The translations under genes and the position numbers were made by a program. This document shows, piece by piece, positions 47,342 through 60,197 of a DNA stretch of 64,000 nucleotides. The stretch is taken from assembly GCA_029721435.1 (NCBI GenBank), contig CM056574.1:29993001-30057000 (forward strand), read 5' to 3'. The first letter of the stretch is position 1, and the number at the start of each line of letters is the position of its first letter. This DNA is from Gymnothorax reevesii. Lineage: Eukaryota; Chordata; Actinopteri; Anguilliformes; Muraenidae. Below the pieces are notes generated by a model that was not told the origin of the DNA, ran no database searches, and saw only the letters and a program-made list of their open reading frames with translations.

Positions 47342-48834
47342 CTCAGCAACAAAAGTTTCTGTGACACCATTTATGTGTATGTTATAAATGACACGCAAAG
47401 ATCTCAATGCAATCAATATGTTTATTCAACAGGAGAAACACTGACTTTTCAGTGCCAACGTCACTCAAAACGAAAAATGTCATTTTCATGCGTCATGAAG
47501 CACTTGTCTGACGTCTAACCAATTGTGACCTTCACACTTCAATACCGGGTGTGACTTCCTCGTGCCATGATGCAAGCAACGCATCTTCGGCGCATGGACC
47601 GAATCAGATGTGCCAGAAATTGCTGTGGGATGTCATTCCAAATCTGACGTAGACGTTGTCGCAATTCCTGGAGTGTAGCTGGCGGGTTATCCAACCGCCG
47701 CAAACGTCGATTCATCTCGTCCCAAAGATGCTCGATTGGGGACATGTCTGGGGATCTGGCTGGCCATGGCAGGACATTGACATGTTGTTGCATCAGATAC
47801 TGCTGTACAATCCTTGCAACGTGTGGTCTGGCGTTATCATGTTGCAGCGTTATTCCGGGACCATGTTGCATCAAAAACGGTACCACCAATGGCCGTAGCA
47901 CTTCATCGCGATATCTTTGACCTGTCAGATTTCCATCAATAACAAGCAAATCTGTTCTGTTTCTAGCCGTGATCCCTCCCCAAAACATGACACTACCACC
48001 TCCGAAACGATCAAATTCCTGAACACAGTTGTTGGCATAACGTTCTCCACGTCGACGGTATACACGTAAACGACCATCACATCGGTTAAGCATGAATCTT
48101 GATTCATCAGTGAAGAGTACAAGATCCCACTGACGTTGGATCCACCGTCGATGTTGTTGTGCCCACTGTAGACGCAGTCGTCGGTGTTGGACTGTGAGTA
48201 TTGGACGTCTTGCTGGCCGACGTGGGACAATGCCAAAATGACGGAGAGGGCGACGGATTGTCGCCTCAAACCAGGTATCGTTCTTGCAGTTATGGTTGCA
48301 GGTTGGAATCGATTTCGGAGATGGGTTGTTCGAATCCAGTTGTCCTGTCTGGGAGTGGTTACTCGTGGACGGCCGCTGCGAGGACGGTCTCTGACATGTC
48401 TTGTCTGCTGATGACGCTGCCATAAGTTCCAAATGGTGTTTCGGTGGACATTCAGGCGATGAGCAACTTCCCTCTGCGAGGTTCCGGATTCAATCATCCC
48501 AATGGCCCTCCACCGATCATTTTCAGATAGACTTGGCATTTAGAGGGTAGAGTTCCTGATCCGAAATGGCTGTGTTTTCGATAAGTGATGCTTCCGTCGT
48601 TCATCAGGCACAATGTGAACATTCCGAAAATTCTCCTCTTTTATTGCCATCCACAAGCATGATTTACGCACATTTTCACGTGCAAAGTCATTTTCTCGCA
48701 TTTTCATGATTTCCATTTCAATGTTGTGTTTACGTGTACTGTTTCAGTCTGATATCACCATGTATGACAATTTCATAATTGCGTTATGAAAAATAATTAA
48801 CAATATTGGTGTCACAGAAACTTTTGTTGCTGAG
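47342..48834 (-). mobile_element. Tc1-like DNA transposon with nearly intact transposase
   Basis: The ends CTCAGCAACAAAAGTTTCTG (47342) and CAGAAACTTTTGTTGCTGAG (ending 48834) are exact inverses, and TGACACCA/TGGTGTCA extends the pairing. TA flanks on both sides. The 1493 bp size is that of an autonomous element. The transposase is open over almost its whole length apart from one frame change. Identical termini and a nearly open gene make this the youngest-looking element in the window. An internally deleted relative is at 52014-52569. Confidence 0.95.
47539..48539 (-). pseudogene. Tc1-like DDE transposase, one apparent frameshift
   Basis: The transposase binds the element ends and catalyses cut-and-paste into TA. 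The N-terminal part starts at the ATG ending at 48539 and includes the helix-turn-helix GTSQREVAHRLNVHRNTIWN and the linker RPRSGRPRVTTPRQDNW. Near 48270 the frame changes. The catalytic part then reads LFTDESRFML (first Asp), HDNARPHVARIV (second Asp) and SPDMSPIEHLWDEM (Glu), ending GSHTRY at 47539. With the frame change, about 333 codons are represented, a normal Tc1 length. All three acidic catalytic positions are present. Whether the frameshift is real or an assembly error cannot be judged from sequence alone. Confidence 0.9.
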
Positions 48835-48850
48835 TATATATATATATATA

Positions 48851-49138
48851 TGCTGTCTTGCTTCACCCCTGCTGCATCACTCTCTGCTGCAGTTAGTAAC
48901 TCTGCCTGCTGCTGTATCACTCTTGCCAGCTGCTTGTTAAAATCCCACCAACCTTGCATCAATCCACTTGTGGGGCACCCTGACACTCCTTGCTCACTTA
49001 TTCCCAAGCTCAGTGGTCACAGAGGTGCTTAACTATCATTGAGGCTACTTGTGGGTTGACTGACAGAAATATCAACAGTTTATATTGTAAGCGGGAAAGA
49101 CAGAGAGGATTATCTGGCTGGATTATCTAGCGCCATAA
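48851..49138. other. Unassigned sequence right of the Tc1-like element
   Basis: Begins with CTGC-rich words (CTGCTGCATCAC, CTGCCTGCTGCTG) and is followed by ordinary DNA. No gene recognised. Confidence 0.4.
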
Positions 49139-49224
49139 TCATTACGCCAACAGTTTGACCCTTGTTGAGATACGTGCCCCATCATTACGCCAACAGTTTG
49201 ACCGTTGTTGGGATAAGTGCTCCA
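49139..49224 (+). repeat. Two-copy 43 bp tandem repeat
   Basis: TCATTACGCCAACAGTTTGA followed by CC-TTGTTG-GATA-GTGC occurs at 49139-49181 and again at 49182-49224, with only a few differences. It is non-coding. Confidence 0.85.
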
Positions 49225-49389
49225 ACATTTAGCAGATGACCCCAGGGTCATGGGAATGGACTCAACCAGACTCTCGGGCGCCAATCTCATCTTGCCACAG
49301 GGTTAATGGTTAATGCAGATGCCTGGGAATCTACCAAAAAAACTGCTGTCCGCAAACCTTTGGCCAGCGAGACTCATGCCGGACAACTT

Positions 49390-50080
49390 CACAGTGCCAT
49401 CCAATGGACTCTGACATAACTGCACCCGTACAATTTCAATACATTACAGTTTAGGTAAATATTTCTAAAGACTTTTAATTTCCTGAGTGTAAAACTAATC
49501 TCACTCACGATGTCACAGAATAATGTGTATTTTGCTTCACTGAAGGTTAAGAGTGGAATAATAACCTTCATGCAGGTTATTCTTGTAATTCGGTATTGTG
49601 TTGGACGTTTCATGACCAACTCTAACGCAAGTAGGTTGTGTTTGGTATCATTTTAATCCTCGTAATTTCTGAAATCTCATAGGGAATATTTCAAAGGAAT
49701 TGGATTTGTGCCATACCCTCCTTCAATAACTTTAAGGGAAAATTATGCTTCAGTTTTCCTTGTGGTCATGTCTCCTCCCAAAGCCCCTCTGGAATTCTTG
49801 GCTCAAATGACCCAAAACAACCTATGACCCCGCCATAGGACGCAGCCTAGAGATTGGGAATAAAAGAAAGGGAAACAGAGAAGTCGAGGAAGCTTTTATT
49901 CATCCTTCCCTCATATACGTTGTGTATATGTGTAGTTTTGGGCTGCGCCAGGTATGAATTGACTTCTTTTCTCTTTTCTGTAACGATGTAATTAGGTCTT
50001 GTGATTCAAGCTTGTGCCTGCCTGGCGAAATAAATTGATATTCGCATCTGTGGTGTGTTTCTGACTTTGGACAAACATAT
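49390..50080 (+). mobile_element. LTR-like sequence; contains dispersed repeat copy 2
   Basis: The first ~405 bp match 30120-30525 in direct orientation. The sequence then continues with a promoter-like GGAATAAAAGAAAGGG at about 49857, a T-rich start region, and GCGAAATAAATTGATATTCG with a polyadenylation signal at about 50030. It ends near GACTTTGGACAAACA. This is the order U3, R, U5 of an LTR. No internal coding region is recognised on either side and no target duplication was found. Confidence 0.45.
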
Positions 50081-52013
50081 ACCTACCGGTTCGGACTCCT
50101 GGATCCCAGTTGAGTAACGTAGACCATAATCGCGTGCCTGATCAACACGCTTGGCATCTGCGTTATAAGGTGGATTTTCCATGCTGTGTATGACGCTATT
50201 AATATTGGCTTCGAGCAAGATTCCGTTTATATTTTTAGGTGGAAATCTTAAAAGACGCAAGGCCTCTGAACGATGTGATTCCGTTATGCCTTTGTAGTTG
50301 CTCGCTGTGGGCCCCGGTAATCCCTAGTCATAGCGAGGCTATGTCAAATTACTGGCTTAATAGGCTGCCAGCCTCTGAGTTCTTTCGCCGGATTGGATAG
50401 TTCAGATGGTTTTGGTCCGGCGGAGTAGGGTATAAACCTGAAATGGGTCCGATGCACTACAGAGCTCCAAATTGGGTAATAAATTGACGAATTAAAATCC
50501 GAACATATTTATGCAAACGCATGATAACCGCAAAAGATTGCAACCACAAATTTGTATTTTAAATTTGATATGGAGTCAGATATATTGTAACCACTAAGAT
50601 ATTAGGGTTGCAGCATCCGCTAGGCACGTCTCAGGCCATTTAAAAGCAGAACGTGAAAAACGTCATCACGTGAGGCCAGGGGCAGGGGTCTAGTGCTGAC
50701 GCTGTGGCCAGACCCCATTATTATAATGGAGACTGCGAGGACCATCTTTTAGCTGGCTGTTAGGGCAAACACGCTGAGACCTTCCGCCTCAGCTAGGACC
50801 CTCCTTGGCCTAGTTGCATGGTGTTTACAATATCAGCAGCTGTTCATGTGTTGACTGCTCATTTTTGGTTCAGAAAACTGTGGCCCTGGCAGCCGACCAG
50901 AGGGTATGCAGGCGATGCGATACTGCCTACACGTAATGGCCTGTAATTGATACAGTGCTCTTGCGCTCAGAGGCAATGTCTTCATTTGAGCTCCGACCTA
51001 CAACAGCTGCTCACACAGTGTTACTGTGGTGCTGATTGAACACAACCAGCTTCTAGATGGATGTGGATTGCTTACCTACTTCTCCTGAGGAGAGGGGGGA
51101 GCCTGGGGTTTTGTCTATCCATAAGGTTATTTTCTCACATTCATGTCCATCTGTATGTTTGTCTATTTATCAGTACTCACTTTTGTACATGTGTGTGCAC
51201 TTTGGTGCTGTTATGTTGTCAGCAAAGACAAAAATCAGCAAAGACACAAGCATAGTGAACAAACACCGTATTCCAGATAACATCAGAATATTGTCACCTG
51301 GCAATTCACTAAGGGTCACAGTTAAAACAAAAAATAAGACCCAAATAATATATGATCTGCTCCAAATGTCTTACCTCAGGGATGAGTTTGTTGACCCCTA
51401 AAACTTTTTTTCATTTGACAAAGTAGGAAACATTTAGTGAATCTCTGCATATGTTTTTTTTTTTTTTTTACTTCTATTCAGCATTTTACCCGTATGTTCT
51501 GATCTTTCTCAGTCAACAAGAAGAAAATGTATTACAGCGAGGGACACTAGATTAGCAAGGTGACCAGTCCACAACTTGACGAAAACATACAATGAAAATG
51601 TTTGTGGAGTTTATTATTCCGATTCAGGTAAAATTGGCCATGGCAACGGTGAACTACTTTAAGACAAACATTAGGGCACATAGCTAGTATTGAATCCAAT
51701 TGACCATGAATTTTTATGGTGAAGCGAAGACTGAAGGCAAAGAGTTCACAAAATAAGAGGGAGCTGATGATGCCTGTGAGTCATACAAGCCTTGTGCAGT
51801 TTGGATCCAAGTAATTTTGTTATTCAAATTTATTTTCTTATTTCAATAATTCAAATATGTTGGATGGGTTGACTTTGATGAACTAAATGTGTTAACGGGC
51901 CGATTTTGACAATAATAAACAGATGTATTAAACATAACAAGCACAAGTTGAAAATGAAAAATTGCAACAAGACTGAACGGAACCCACATTTAAAAATGAA
52001 CTCAAAAGAGCAG
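50081..52013. other. No gene seen
   Basis: GC content rises at 50280-51000, but no frame has a recognisable domain. A 114-codon plus-strand frame (51057-51401) is unremarkable. A T14 run lies near 51456. Confidence 0.45.
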
Positions 52014-52569
52014 TCAGTATCGGGTGTGACCCCCACGAACATCCACACAAGCAGTACAACGTCTCCTCATGGACCTGACTAAGCGTCTTAGGTTGTCTTG
52101 GGGAAGTTGTCGCCGCTCTGCCTGTACTGCATTCTGCAGTTGCCGCCTGGTTTGAGGTCTGGGTACTCTTGATGAAAGAGCTCGTCCCAGTTGGACGTAC
52201 CACACCCAAACCTACTGATGCTGGACGTACTACACCCAAAACGGTGAGCCACTTGCCGGGCACTTACTCCCGCCTCTAGCATACCCAGGGCCCAGTTCTG
52301 TTGTTCAGTTGACAGACGTGTGAGGCTTTTATCATGCCATTATATAGGGAAGACAACCCCTCCTTCATTTCAACCACTGTACTAGCACAACTCCTAATCC
52401 CATATGTTGTCCTCAATATGGATTGATGAGAGTCCAACTCACACTGTTGAGTTACATGATGATCATTCATGTGTAACAAGGTACACGTTGTGACCCCATT
52501 GGACTAATCAGGTCCTGAGCAAAAATAAACCAAAATTTTGAGCGTTGCGTTTTCATTGCCTTTGAGTAT
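52014..52569 (-). mobile_element. Internally deleted Tc1-like relic
   Basis: The minus strand carries, in one region, the N-terminal helix-turn-helix MLEAGVSARQVAHRFGCSTS (around 52280-52225). About 50 codons later comes the transposase C-terminus LVRSMRRRCTACVDVRGGHTRY (52080-52014; note the shared RSMRRRC and HTRY with 47342-48834). The catalytic core between is deleted. The right flank up to TTTGAGTA (52569) contains GAGCAAAAATAAACC and GCGTTTTCATTGCC, plausibly the terminal repeat. The matching left terminus is not evident. Confidence 0.8.
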
Positions 52570-53588
52570 ATAAAGAAATGATTCATTCTGCATCATGTTA
52601 AACCTCCTAATGTTTATCGCAGTGAGGGCAAAGCATCACTAGAGCTTCATCATATCATGAATTTTGACAACAGTTCGGTAATGACAGCAGCAGAACTCCA
52701 GAGAAAATGGCAAGGACCGAACCCCAGGATAATGAGAACTGTTCAGCACAGTTGTATTAGGCTTTGCAGGGCTGCAGTCACTGGCCAGTGGCTTCCAGGA
52801 TGCTGTAAGATGTCCTGAAGACTTTGCCACCACTAGACTGCTCATGAGTAGGAGATTTCTTGAAAGAAATGCAGTCCCAGTCCTGGACCCAGATCAGGGT
52901 TGTTCCTGTCAAACTTGACAAAGAGAGCAGACATGGAAAGGTTAACAAGAGCATGACCCCAGTCCTGGGGCCAAATTTATAAAAATTTGCAAGGATTTCA
53001 TTCCTAAATAATTTTGTGCGCACAAAAAAATAAAAATTACATTTTGTGAAAAATAACCTCATTTATTAACCAATGGGTAAAATAAACTGCATGGAATTTT
53101 AATTTATTTAATCAGGATGGACTCCGAATATATCGACATTGTGCATAATCTTATTAATCTCCCTTTTGTCAATGTCGAGTTTGTTTTTAGAAATCAGAAA
53201 TCTGCAAAGAAAGTGAAGCACATATGTTTTTTGTGCCTATGCACCGAATATAAATGAGGCTCCTGGTCCCTGATTAGAATGGGAAGCTTATTCTTGAAAA
53301 CAGGAGTTGATGAACAGACTTGAGAAGAGTTAACTTGAACTTGGTCCCAATCCTGGGCCCTGATTAGGATTGGAAGCTTGTTAAAATTAAATAAATGACA
53401 ACTATGGTTTCTGAGAGAATAGGCTGTCACTATAGTACTAGTTGCATTTGACAAAGACGAAGGCGTTTAACTAAAACACATGAGTGGGATTTCAGAACGA
53501 ATGCGAATTTGCAATCCAGCAGCTTGCAAATGAACCTGAGGGCTTAAATACGCATTGCACGCTCATTAGGAAAAAACCGTGTAACAAG
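52570..53588. other. No gene seen
   Basis: CCCAGTCCTGG/CCCAATCCTGGGCCC words and GATTAG-ATTGGAAGCTT repeat loosely at 52870-53380, suggesting an old local duplication. No coding signal. Confidence 0.4.
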
Positions 53589-53596
53589 ATTTAGCC

Positions 53597-53798
53597 CAGG
53601 GGTGTCAAACTGACCCGTAAACGGGCCAAGAAGCTGCAGGTCTTCAATCCTACCAAGCAGAAGCTCACCTGAAAGCACTGATTTAATCAACTGAACTAGG
53701 CCTGCACAACTGATTTGTTGTATCAGGAGCGCTTCTGCATTGTTGGAGTGAAAACCTGCAGTCTCTTGGCCCGTTTACGGGTGAGTTTGACACCCCTG
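53597..53798. mobile_element. hAT MITE, 202 bp
   Basis: The ends CAGGGGTGTCAAACTGACC and GAGTTTGACACCCCTG are inverses, with pairing extended through CCGTAAACGGGCCAAGA and CTGCAGG (about 45 bp). It is flanked by a perfect 8 bp duplication ATTTAGCC (53589-53596 and 53799-53806). CAGGGGTGTC is a widespread vertebrate hAT terminus. No coding capacity. Confidence 0.95.
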
Positions 53799-53806
53799 AT
53801 TTAGCC

Positions 53807-55372
53807 GAACAGGGAGAGACGCACAAGACACAAACCAATCGCAACACACATACGCCTGATAGAAAGGCAAGCTGCTGAATTGCAAAGAAGCAATCAAGGG
53901 ATTCACTCAAGGACTGTGATGGGTTGGATCTCACAATTAAAGTGGTGTTGATATTTTCAAAGGCCCCCTGAAACAGCTTCTTGATGAATGCAAACAGATC
54001 TCAAGCAGAGATTGGCAGTCCTGTCCTTACTGGATGTGTTATTTGTACAGAAAAGTAAACACATTTTTACAATGACTGGAAAGGAAGAAAAGCCAAAAAA
54101 AAGCTAGCTTCAAATGATATTGATTTATTGTTACAGACTGGAGGAACTTTTAGCTTATTGTGCCCAAGTGAGTCTGGCACAATAAAGAATTGGGATCATT
54201 ATCTGAAAATGGCCCTTCTGAGCAACAGTAGTGCTGTGCAGAGACCTTTGTTTCAGTCCGACTCCTCTGTTTCTAATGCACGGCCGGAAACCCCAAAATG
54301 TGGTATCCACACCTCTGTTCTGTTCACTTTTCGCTCTTTTTGCCCTTACAACAGGCAGAGAAAAAAATATACCTCGGGAACTTAAAAACAAACTGCATTA
54401 AGATCCAACTGATGCTATCTTGCAGTCTTATCAATTAATTGATGAATACCTATGTGCATATTGACAAAGCAGTTGACAGCGCATGAGCATGTGTACATTA
54501 TCAATGAAAACAAATCTATGCTGTAAAGTATTTTTGGTCCACAGAAATGGACCACAGTTTTTGCAGCCAGTTCTGACAGACAACTGGGACAAGCCCACAT
54601 TCCCACAGACACTCTCATGCATATCATTCAGGGCTTCACCCCTCTGCTTCTCTGATCTACCTCCCCAGTGTAAAATGCCTCTGCACTGTATTGCTCTGCT
54701 GCTGCACCACACCTGCCCTCTGCGAGGCGACATCCCACCTCCACCCCAGTACCCACCTGTGGGCTCTAGATTACAATTTTGGATTACCCCTGCCCTTGGT
54801 ATGCCTCTCGTTTGGCAGGCAATCTGGGGAATGTTTCTTGTTTTTGATTTGATTGCCCAGTCTGTGCTGCATTCTGCCTGATTGGTCTTGACCTGGATTG
54901 TATTACCGAGAGCCTTAAAGGCCCCATGTAATAAAAATAATTTTGCTCATTTTTCACATTTTCATATGTATACTGATTGATATTTCTTGCATGTTTTGTC
55001 CGTAAAATCACTACTTTTGGAAATAAATGGAAATTTGTGTGTACTTTTTAACTTCCTCAGCCCCACCCCTCAAAAAAGTTCACTTACCTCAGTTTTGTGA
55101 CCGAAAACTTCATCTCAGGAAGGGAGGTTTACTGGTGGAAAGTATATCAGCATATTGAAAAAATGCATCTAGATATGGATTTCTTTTTTTTTTTTTGTAG
55201 AGCATAAAAGGCAGCCATTTCATGCTTACTTGCTGCATAGATTATGCCATGGCCTGAAACTACCATCTCATCGCTGCATGCTGTACTTATATGTTTGTTT
55301 TACATTATGAGCAGTGAGAAGAGCTGCAGCTCGCTATGCCACAGACCTGTACTGCCACAGAGTACTATACAC
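53807..55372. other. No gene seen
   Basis: Open frames at 54128-54881 lack domains. TTAAAGGCCCCATGTAATAA at about 54914 looks like a TTAA-type transposon end, but no partner end was found. Confidence 0.45.
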
Positions 55373-55996
55373 CAGTGACAGATGGTGAAATAAAAATTGG
55401 TGAAGCACTGAACATTATTGGTCTTAAACGGTTTTCAATCATTAATTTATTTGAAAATTACGTGAACTCCAAAAACACTCAACATCATCAAATTTGACAA
55501 GTTTTTCTCAGTAGTTTAACTCAAATAAAATGTGTCATTTCAACATGAAATTCCATCTCAATCAACCTTATTCGTTAATGGATTTTGTAGCTAATTTTCA
55601 CTGTCTTAGCTGTGATTTAACAATCATGAAGCTAAGATTTGAGCGTAAAACACACCTAAAAGTTAACATAGTAGTTTATCTTCTTTTGTAAAGTGAATGA
55701 AACGCTTTCTTTATAATGGTTGCAACACTGTATTAGGAAGGAAGCTGTGCATGTCACAATTTATTTTTATCAGTTGAAGACATTTTCATCAAGTAAAATG
55801 ACTGAAAACGGATTAAGGCTTATGAGTGCTCATCTTATCTTACCGAGCAGAACTGGCTGCACCTGATGGTCCTGAGTTTTCGGAGTTCACATAAAGCCTA
55901 TTTGATCAAACGATTGAAAACAAGTCAAGACCAGTCACTATTTTCAGGAATGGTGTTTGCTTCACCAATTTTCAGTTCACCAGGCTTTGCCGGCTG
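55373..55996. mobile_element. Degenerate hAT foldback relative
   Basis: The left part (CAGTGACAGATGGTGAAAT, then AAAATTGGTGAAGCA) is inverse to the right part (TGCTTCACCAATTTTCAG, TTCACCAGG). Both arms share AACGATTGAAAACAAGTC/GGTTTTCAATCATTAAT-type blocks, also seen in 19204-19795. The terminal CACTG on the right has decayed and no target duplication remains. Confidence 0.6.
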
Positions 55997-58900
55997 GATA
56001 GCATTAAAAATGATTTTATAATTATTCATTTGGCATCCTATTGACATAGCATTTACTTCCTGAAACCTGCCTCTACCTTAGGCTCATAGCAATACGCCAA
56101 CATATTCCAGATGCCTAAATTCCAGTGAACTTTTAAGTGCTGCTTTGGTGCAATCTTCTGGAGTTGAATTATTCATCCTCACACATCCTCATGATCCAGT
56201 TCAATGACAGCTCCTGCTTCATTTCGCACAAATGTCACCATTCTGGTATGGAAGGCGTCCGCAACACTTGCTTTAATGTAACGGCCACGGTTCTGTTGCA
56301 AAAATAAGTGAGGCCACTCACGCTGCAGTCAGAGATTCTGGAGGGGTCACCCTTGAACTGCATTTGACCCTATTAATACAGTCAAGAGCCCCTCTCACGC
56401 TTCTCGCTCTTCTACTTGTATTAAAAGCTTCTCACGAATTTATGGTAGTTGTGTCCAAGAAAGACAGTCACCATTAAATTTGCATTATGCATGTCACAAC
56501 TCCACCAGTGAGAGAGGCAAAGCTCAACTTGCGGACAAGAGGTGGGAGAAATTTTTTCTTGTTGGGGATGTGGCCTGTTTTTGGGCTGATTGTTTTTAAC
56601 TGTTTATTTTTAAGACTCTGAGCCTACGACCCACTTTCGGACCAAATACAGTTTGTGGGACCCAAAAATTATAAAAATTATTCTGATGTATTCAAACATA
56701 GATTTGAGCATATTAAAATAAGGAATTTAAATGTTTTATATGCCACTGATCAAATTTAATCACCGACTAAATGTTTCACAGACTAAGTGGACTAACATTG
56801 ACAAAAAATTTTAACTAATTTTACAGGATCTTACATCTACCTTAACCATCTCCATTGCTCCATTGTGTCTCCGTTTATTTTTTATTTTTTTGATAATTTA
56901 TTCATCCCTTCACATTAAACCTTTGGCAAGTTGGAAATTTTTATCATGTTGAGAAGTTTCTACATGTTATGACTTAACTGCAGTGATTTTATTTATTGAT
57001 TTATTATATATTATGGCCTTTAACAAAGTTTTTACTCTGCATGCAACTCCCTTGTCCACTGTCATACCTGACTTAGGTCATTTGCCTCGCATTCTGACAT
57101 TCAGTTTTTGGCAAGGCACATTTTAACATAAATAGAGCAGAGAACGGGCAAGTATCAATAATGCTTTTTATTAACAAGGCTGACAGCAGTAGCTGGAGCA
57201 TGGACCTCCACCACCTGCCTGTCTATACATTACTATCAGAATGGAACTAGTGATGAACCCTTTGACAGATTTTTGGCCTGAAGGCTGGCCATGAAGCATA
57301 AGTGCATTTTTTGCGTCAGATATTGTGCTTTGTTTGGAAAACCGTGTCTCATTTGGAAGCGTGAGGACTCAGCATTCTAACTGCATAAGCCATTTCATCA
57401 CGCAAATTCTTCCGCAAAAGTTTTTAAATTCAGCTGCTACTCAAGCCTCCACTTGCAATTTTTTAAAATCATATCTGCTGCATTACTCCTAACAGCAGCT
57501 GTGCTGAACATAAGCATTTTATCTGTCATTTATTACATCATTAAACATCTCACAACACATTCACTCTAGCTCTCTGTTACATCACTGTGTTTCTTTGCTC
57601 GGATTCTCTCCTGTCCTCCGGAGTTACACCTCCAGAGTCACCCGAAGTCGCACCTGTCCTACAGAGTTACACCAGTCATCCAGAAATATAAATCATGTCA
57701 GAATCATGTAATTTTCTTTATCTTATTTCTTAGAAAACACCAACTGCTATACTTGGCTCGATCTTCTGTGAGTATAAACTCTGAGTGAGTCCGGCTGCAT
57801 TGCATTCTGTTTCATTCTGAGTAGCGCAAACTGGGCTGTTATAGAATGGAGTACAAGTCAGATTGCGACGGGGGCAGTACGTTACCACTCTTTGAATGAG
57901 ATGAGGCTGGCTGGTACAGGGTGTTACAGCTCTGATTCATAATGGAAAAGACTGTTAAAAAAGCGATATAATGCCAATTTTGATTGGAACAGGCAGGAAT
58001 AGAGTGATACAAGAATGAGAAAAGGGAGACGTGTGGCACTCGGGACATGCTGGTATAGATTAATGACTGAGTGATACCGAGAGGTGAAAAGTTGCATAGA
58101 GTGATTGATTAAAACGGCTCAGGGGCGAGGCGAAATAAAGCCTAGAAGTTCAGACTGACAGTGAAGCAAGGGGCTGTGTTCTTTTTAAAGGTGCTTTGGT
58201 CGGGGACAGGTTGCGGACCCAGATGCAGAGATATAACGCAGATACAAAAAAAGTGCATGAGCCAATTTCAGCTCTGAATTATTCACGAGCATAAATGCAA
58301 ACGTAGCCTGTGCTACCATACCAATGCCTATCTCTGGTCGGAGTATTAAATTGTCAGCTGCGGGACAAAAGAGAAATAACCACATACCACCTTTCTGTCA
58401 CCTGTCTGAATTGTCCCTGCTAGTGACAGCTCCGCAATCCGATGCCCGCCCACCTCCACTTCCCATCATTCTGTGCCTTTTTTTTGAGCTGATGAACCCA
58501 TCCCTCATGGCAATCAAAGAGCAGACGGCTCACATTTCCACAGAAGCCACATCCCCACAAGGTAATGAAAAGTAAGGAAGCAAAAGAGAGACAAAAAGAC
58601 TGAGACAGATGGAAGGGTTGGTGTCAATTCCTACATCTGATTCCCCTTGAAAATCTGTTCCTATTTTAAGCCTTGGAATCCTAAGAGTATTTAGCCTCTT
58701 TTTGCAATACTCAGTTTGGTCTAATATATAAAGATTCGGAATGCATAATGTACAAGTGTCTAATTATTATTATTTTTTTCCCCACACAACCTAGCTTAAA
58801 TGGTTAGAGCTCACAGCTACAATTAGGAGAGGAAACATTTTCTTTTTACTCAAGCTGGAAGAAATATGCTTTCAAGTCATATATTCTCATAGTTTGTTTG

Positions 58901-60197
58901 TGAAACACTCTCTGAGATAAAACATCAGAAAACAAAAAAACAAAAAAGAAAACAGGAACTTGACACGTACATGAAAACAACGCAACAGCAACAACATGTT
59001 GGCTTGTCTCTTCCCTAGCAACTCACCTGGTCTGCCCTTGTGCTCCGCTTGATGCAGTGGTATTGGAGGTCCAAACAAAGGTCAGGGTAGCAAGTAAATG
59101 GTTAACTTTACCATACAGAGGCAAAACATCAATAGAAGGAAGTTTTTTTTCTTTATACGATGACAGTTACGATGACATCTCTAGCAGGGTTAATTTGACT
59201 CTTCGCCCACCTTGCAGAGCAACAAAGTGGATGTAATGGCTTTTTCAGTGCACACTCTGATTGTACCGGAAAATGGCAAAAGGTCAACTGGATTCAGATC
59301 CAAAGATGAATTAGGTTTATTATGCCTTTGCTGCGGAGCAGGTAGAAAAGCATTTGCAAACAAACAGGGAACGAGGTCCCAAAATATACAAACAAAGTAG
59401 CGCTGAGTAATATTCAAGTCAGCGATATAAGTTATATTTCCAAGAGAATAGCGATTAAGCTACATGCACGTCTCGTACAAGGTGCAAGCTTACGAGACTT
59501 CACACCTTGTGTGTGCGAAGTTCTGGTGTATATGAGCAAAGCAGTGAGAATAGCACAATGGGAAACAGAACTGGCTGATTAATTAGAGCGTGGAATTCAG
59601 GCCGGTGCTCAGTACTCTGGTGATTGTCACTGTGGCATGACAGTGGTATTATCAGAGCAAGAGAAAAACTATTTGTGTTCAATATCCCTGATAAATGAAT
59701 GAAGGTGTTTTAATTTGACCATCCAATGTAAAACCTGGGGAGAAGGATTAACTACAACAAATTAAATGTCATGAGGCAGAACTGGGAGGATAGGGGTGAC
59801 AGGCATAGTCTGGTAATTTACGAATTAACATTAAATACCCCCACTCGTCTTTCACTGTCATATGCGTTGTTAACTATCAAATTTGCTGAAGCGTGCCAAA
59901 TACTGTCATGATCCGTCTCGGAGGCTGGGGGATCCATGCCGTTAAAAAACACACAAAGAAAACAATAATTAAAACCAGGAGTCGGGCTGCCCTGAGACCG
60001 CTGAGGTGTGTTTGATCCAGAACATGGCTGGCATGAGAGTGTGATGGATTTTTTTTTCCCTGACATAGTGTAAAGATGTCTCAATTTCAGAATGAAGACA
60101 TCACAACTTTCAAGCATCACAGTTACAGTTTCAAGCATCACAGTTTCATTCCTCACCATCTGGAGCATCCCTGCCCCGCCCCCTAAATGTGTCTCAC
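55997..60197. other. No gene seen
   Basis: The longest stretch without a called element. Frames of 60-116 codons (57839-58048, 58324-58575, 59190-59417, 59818-60168) carry no recognised domain. TGTCATGATCC at about 59904 resembles an LTR start, but I could not find its end. A short direct duplication (TTTCAAGCATCACAGTT) lies at 60108-60146. A weak exon could hide here and would need transcript data. Confidence 0.4.

Noticed and set aside
54914..55180. TTAAAGGCCCCATG-type start as a TTAA transposon end
   Set aside because: No matching inverted end with TTAA could be found within a few kilobases.
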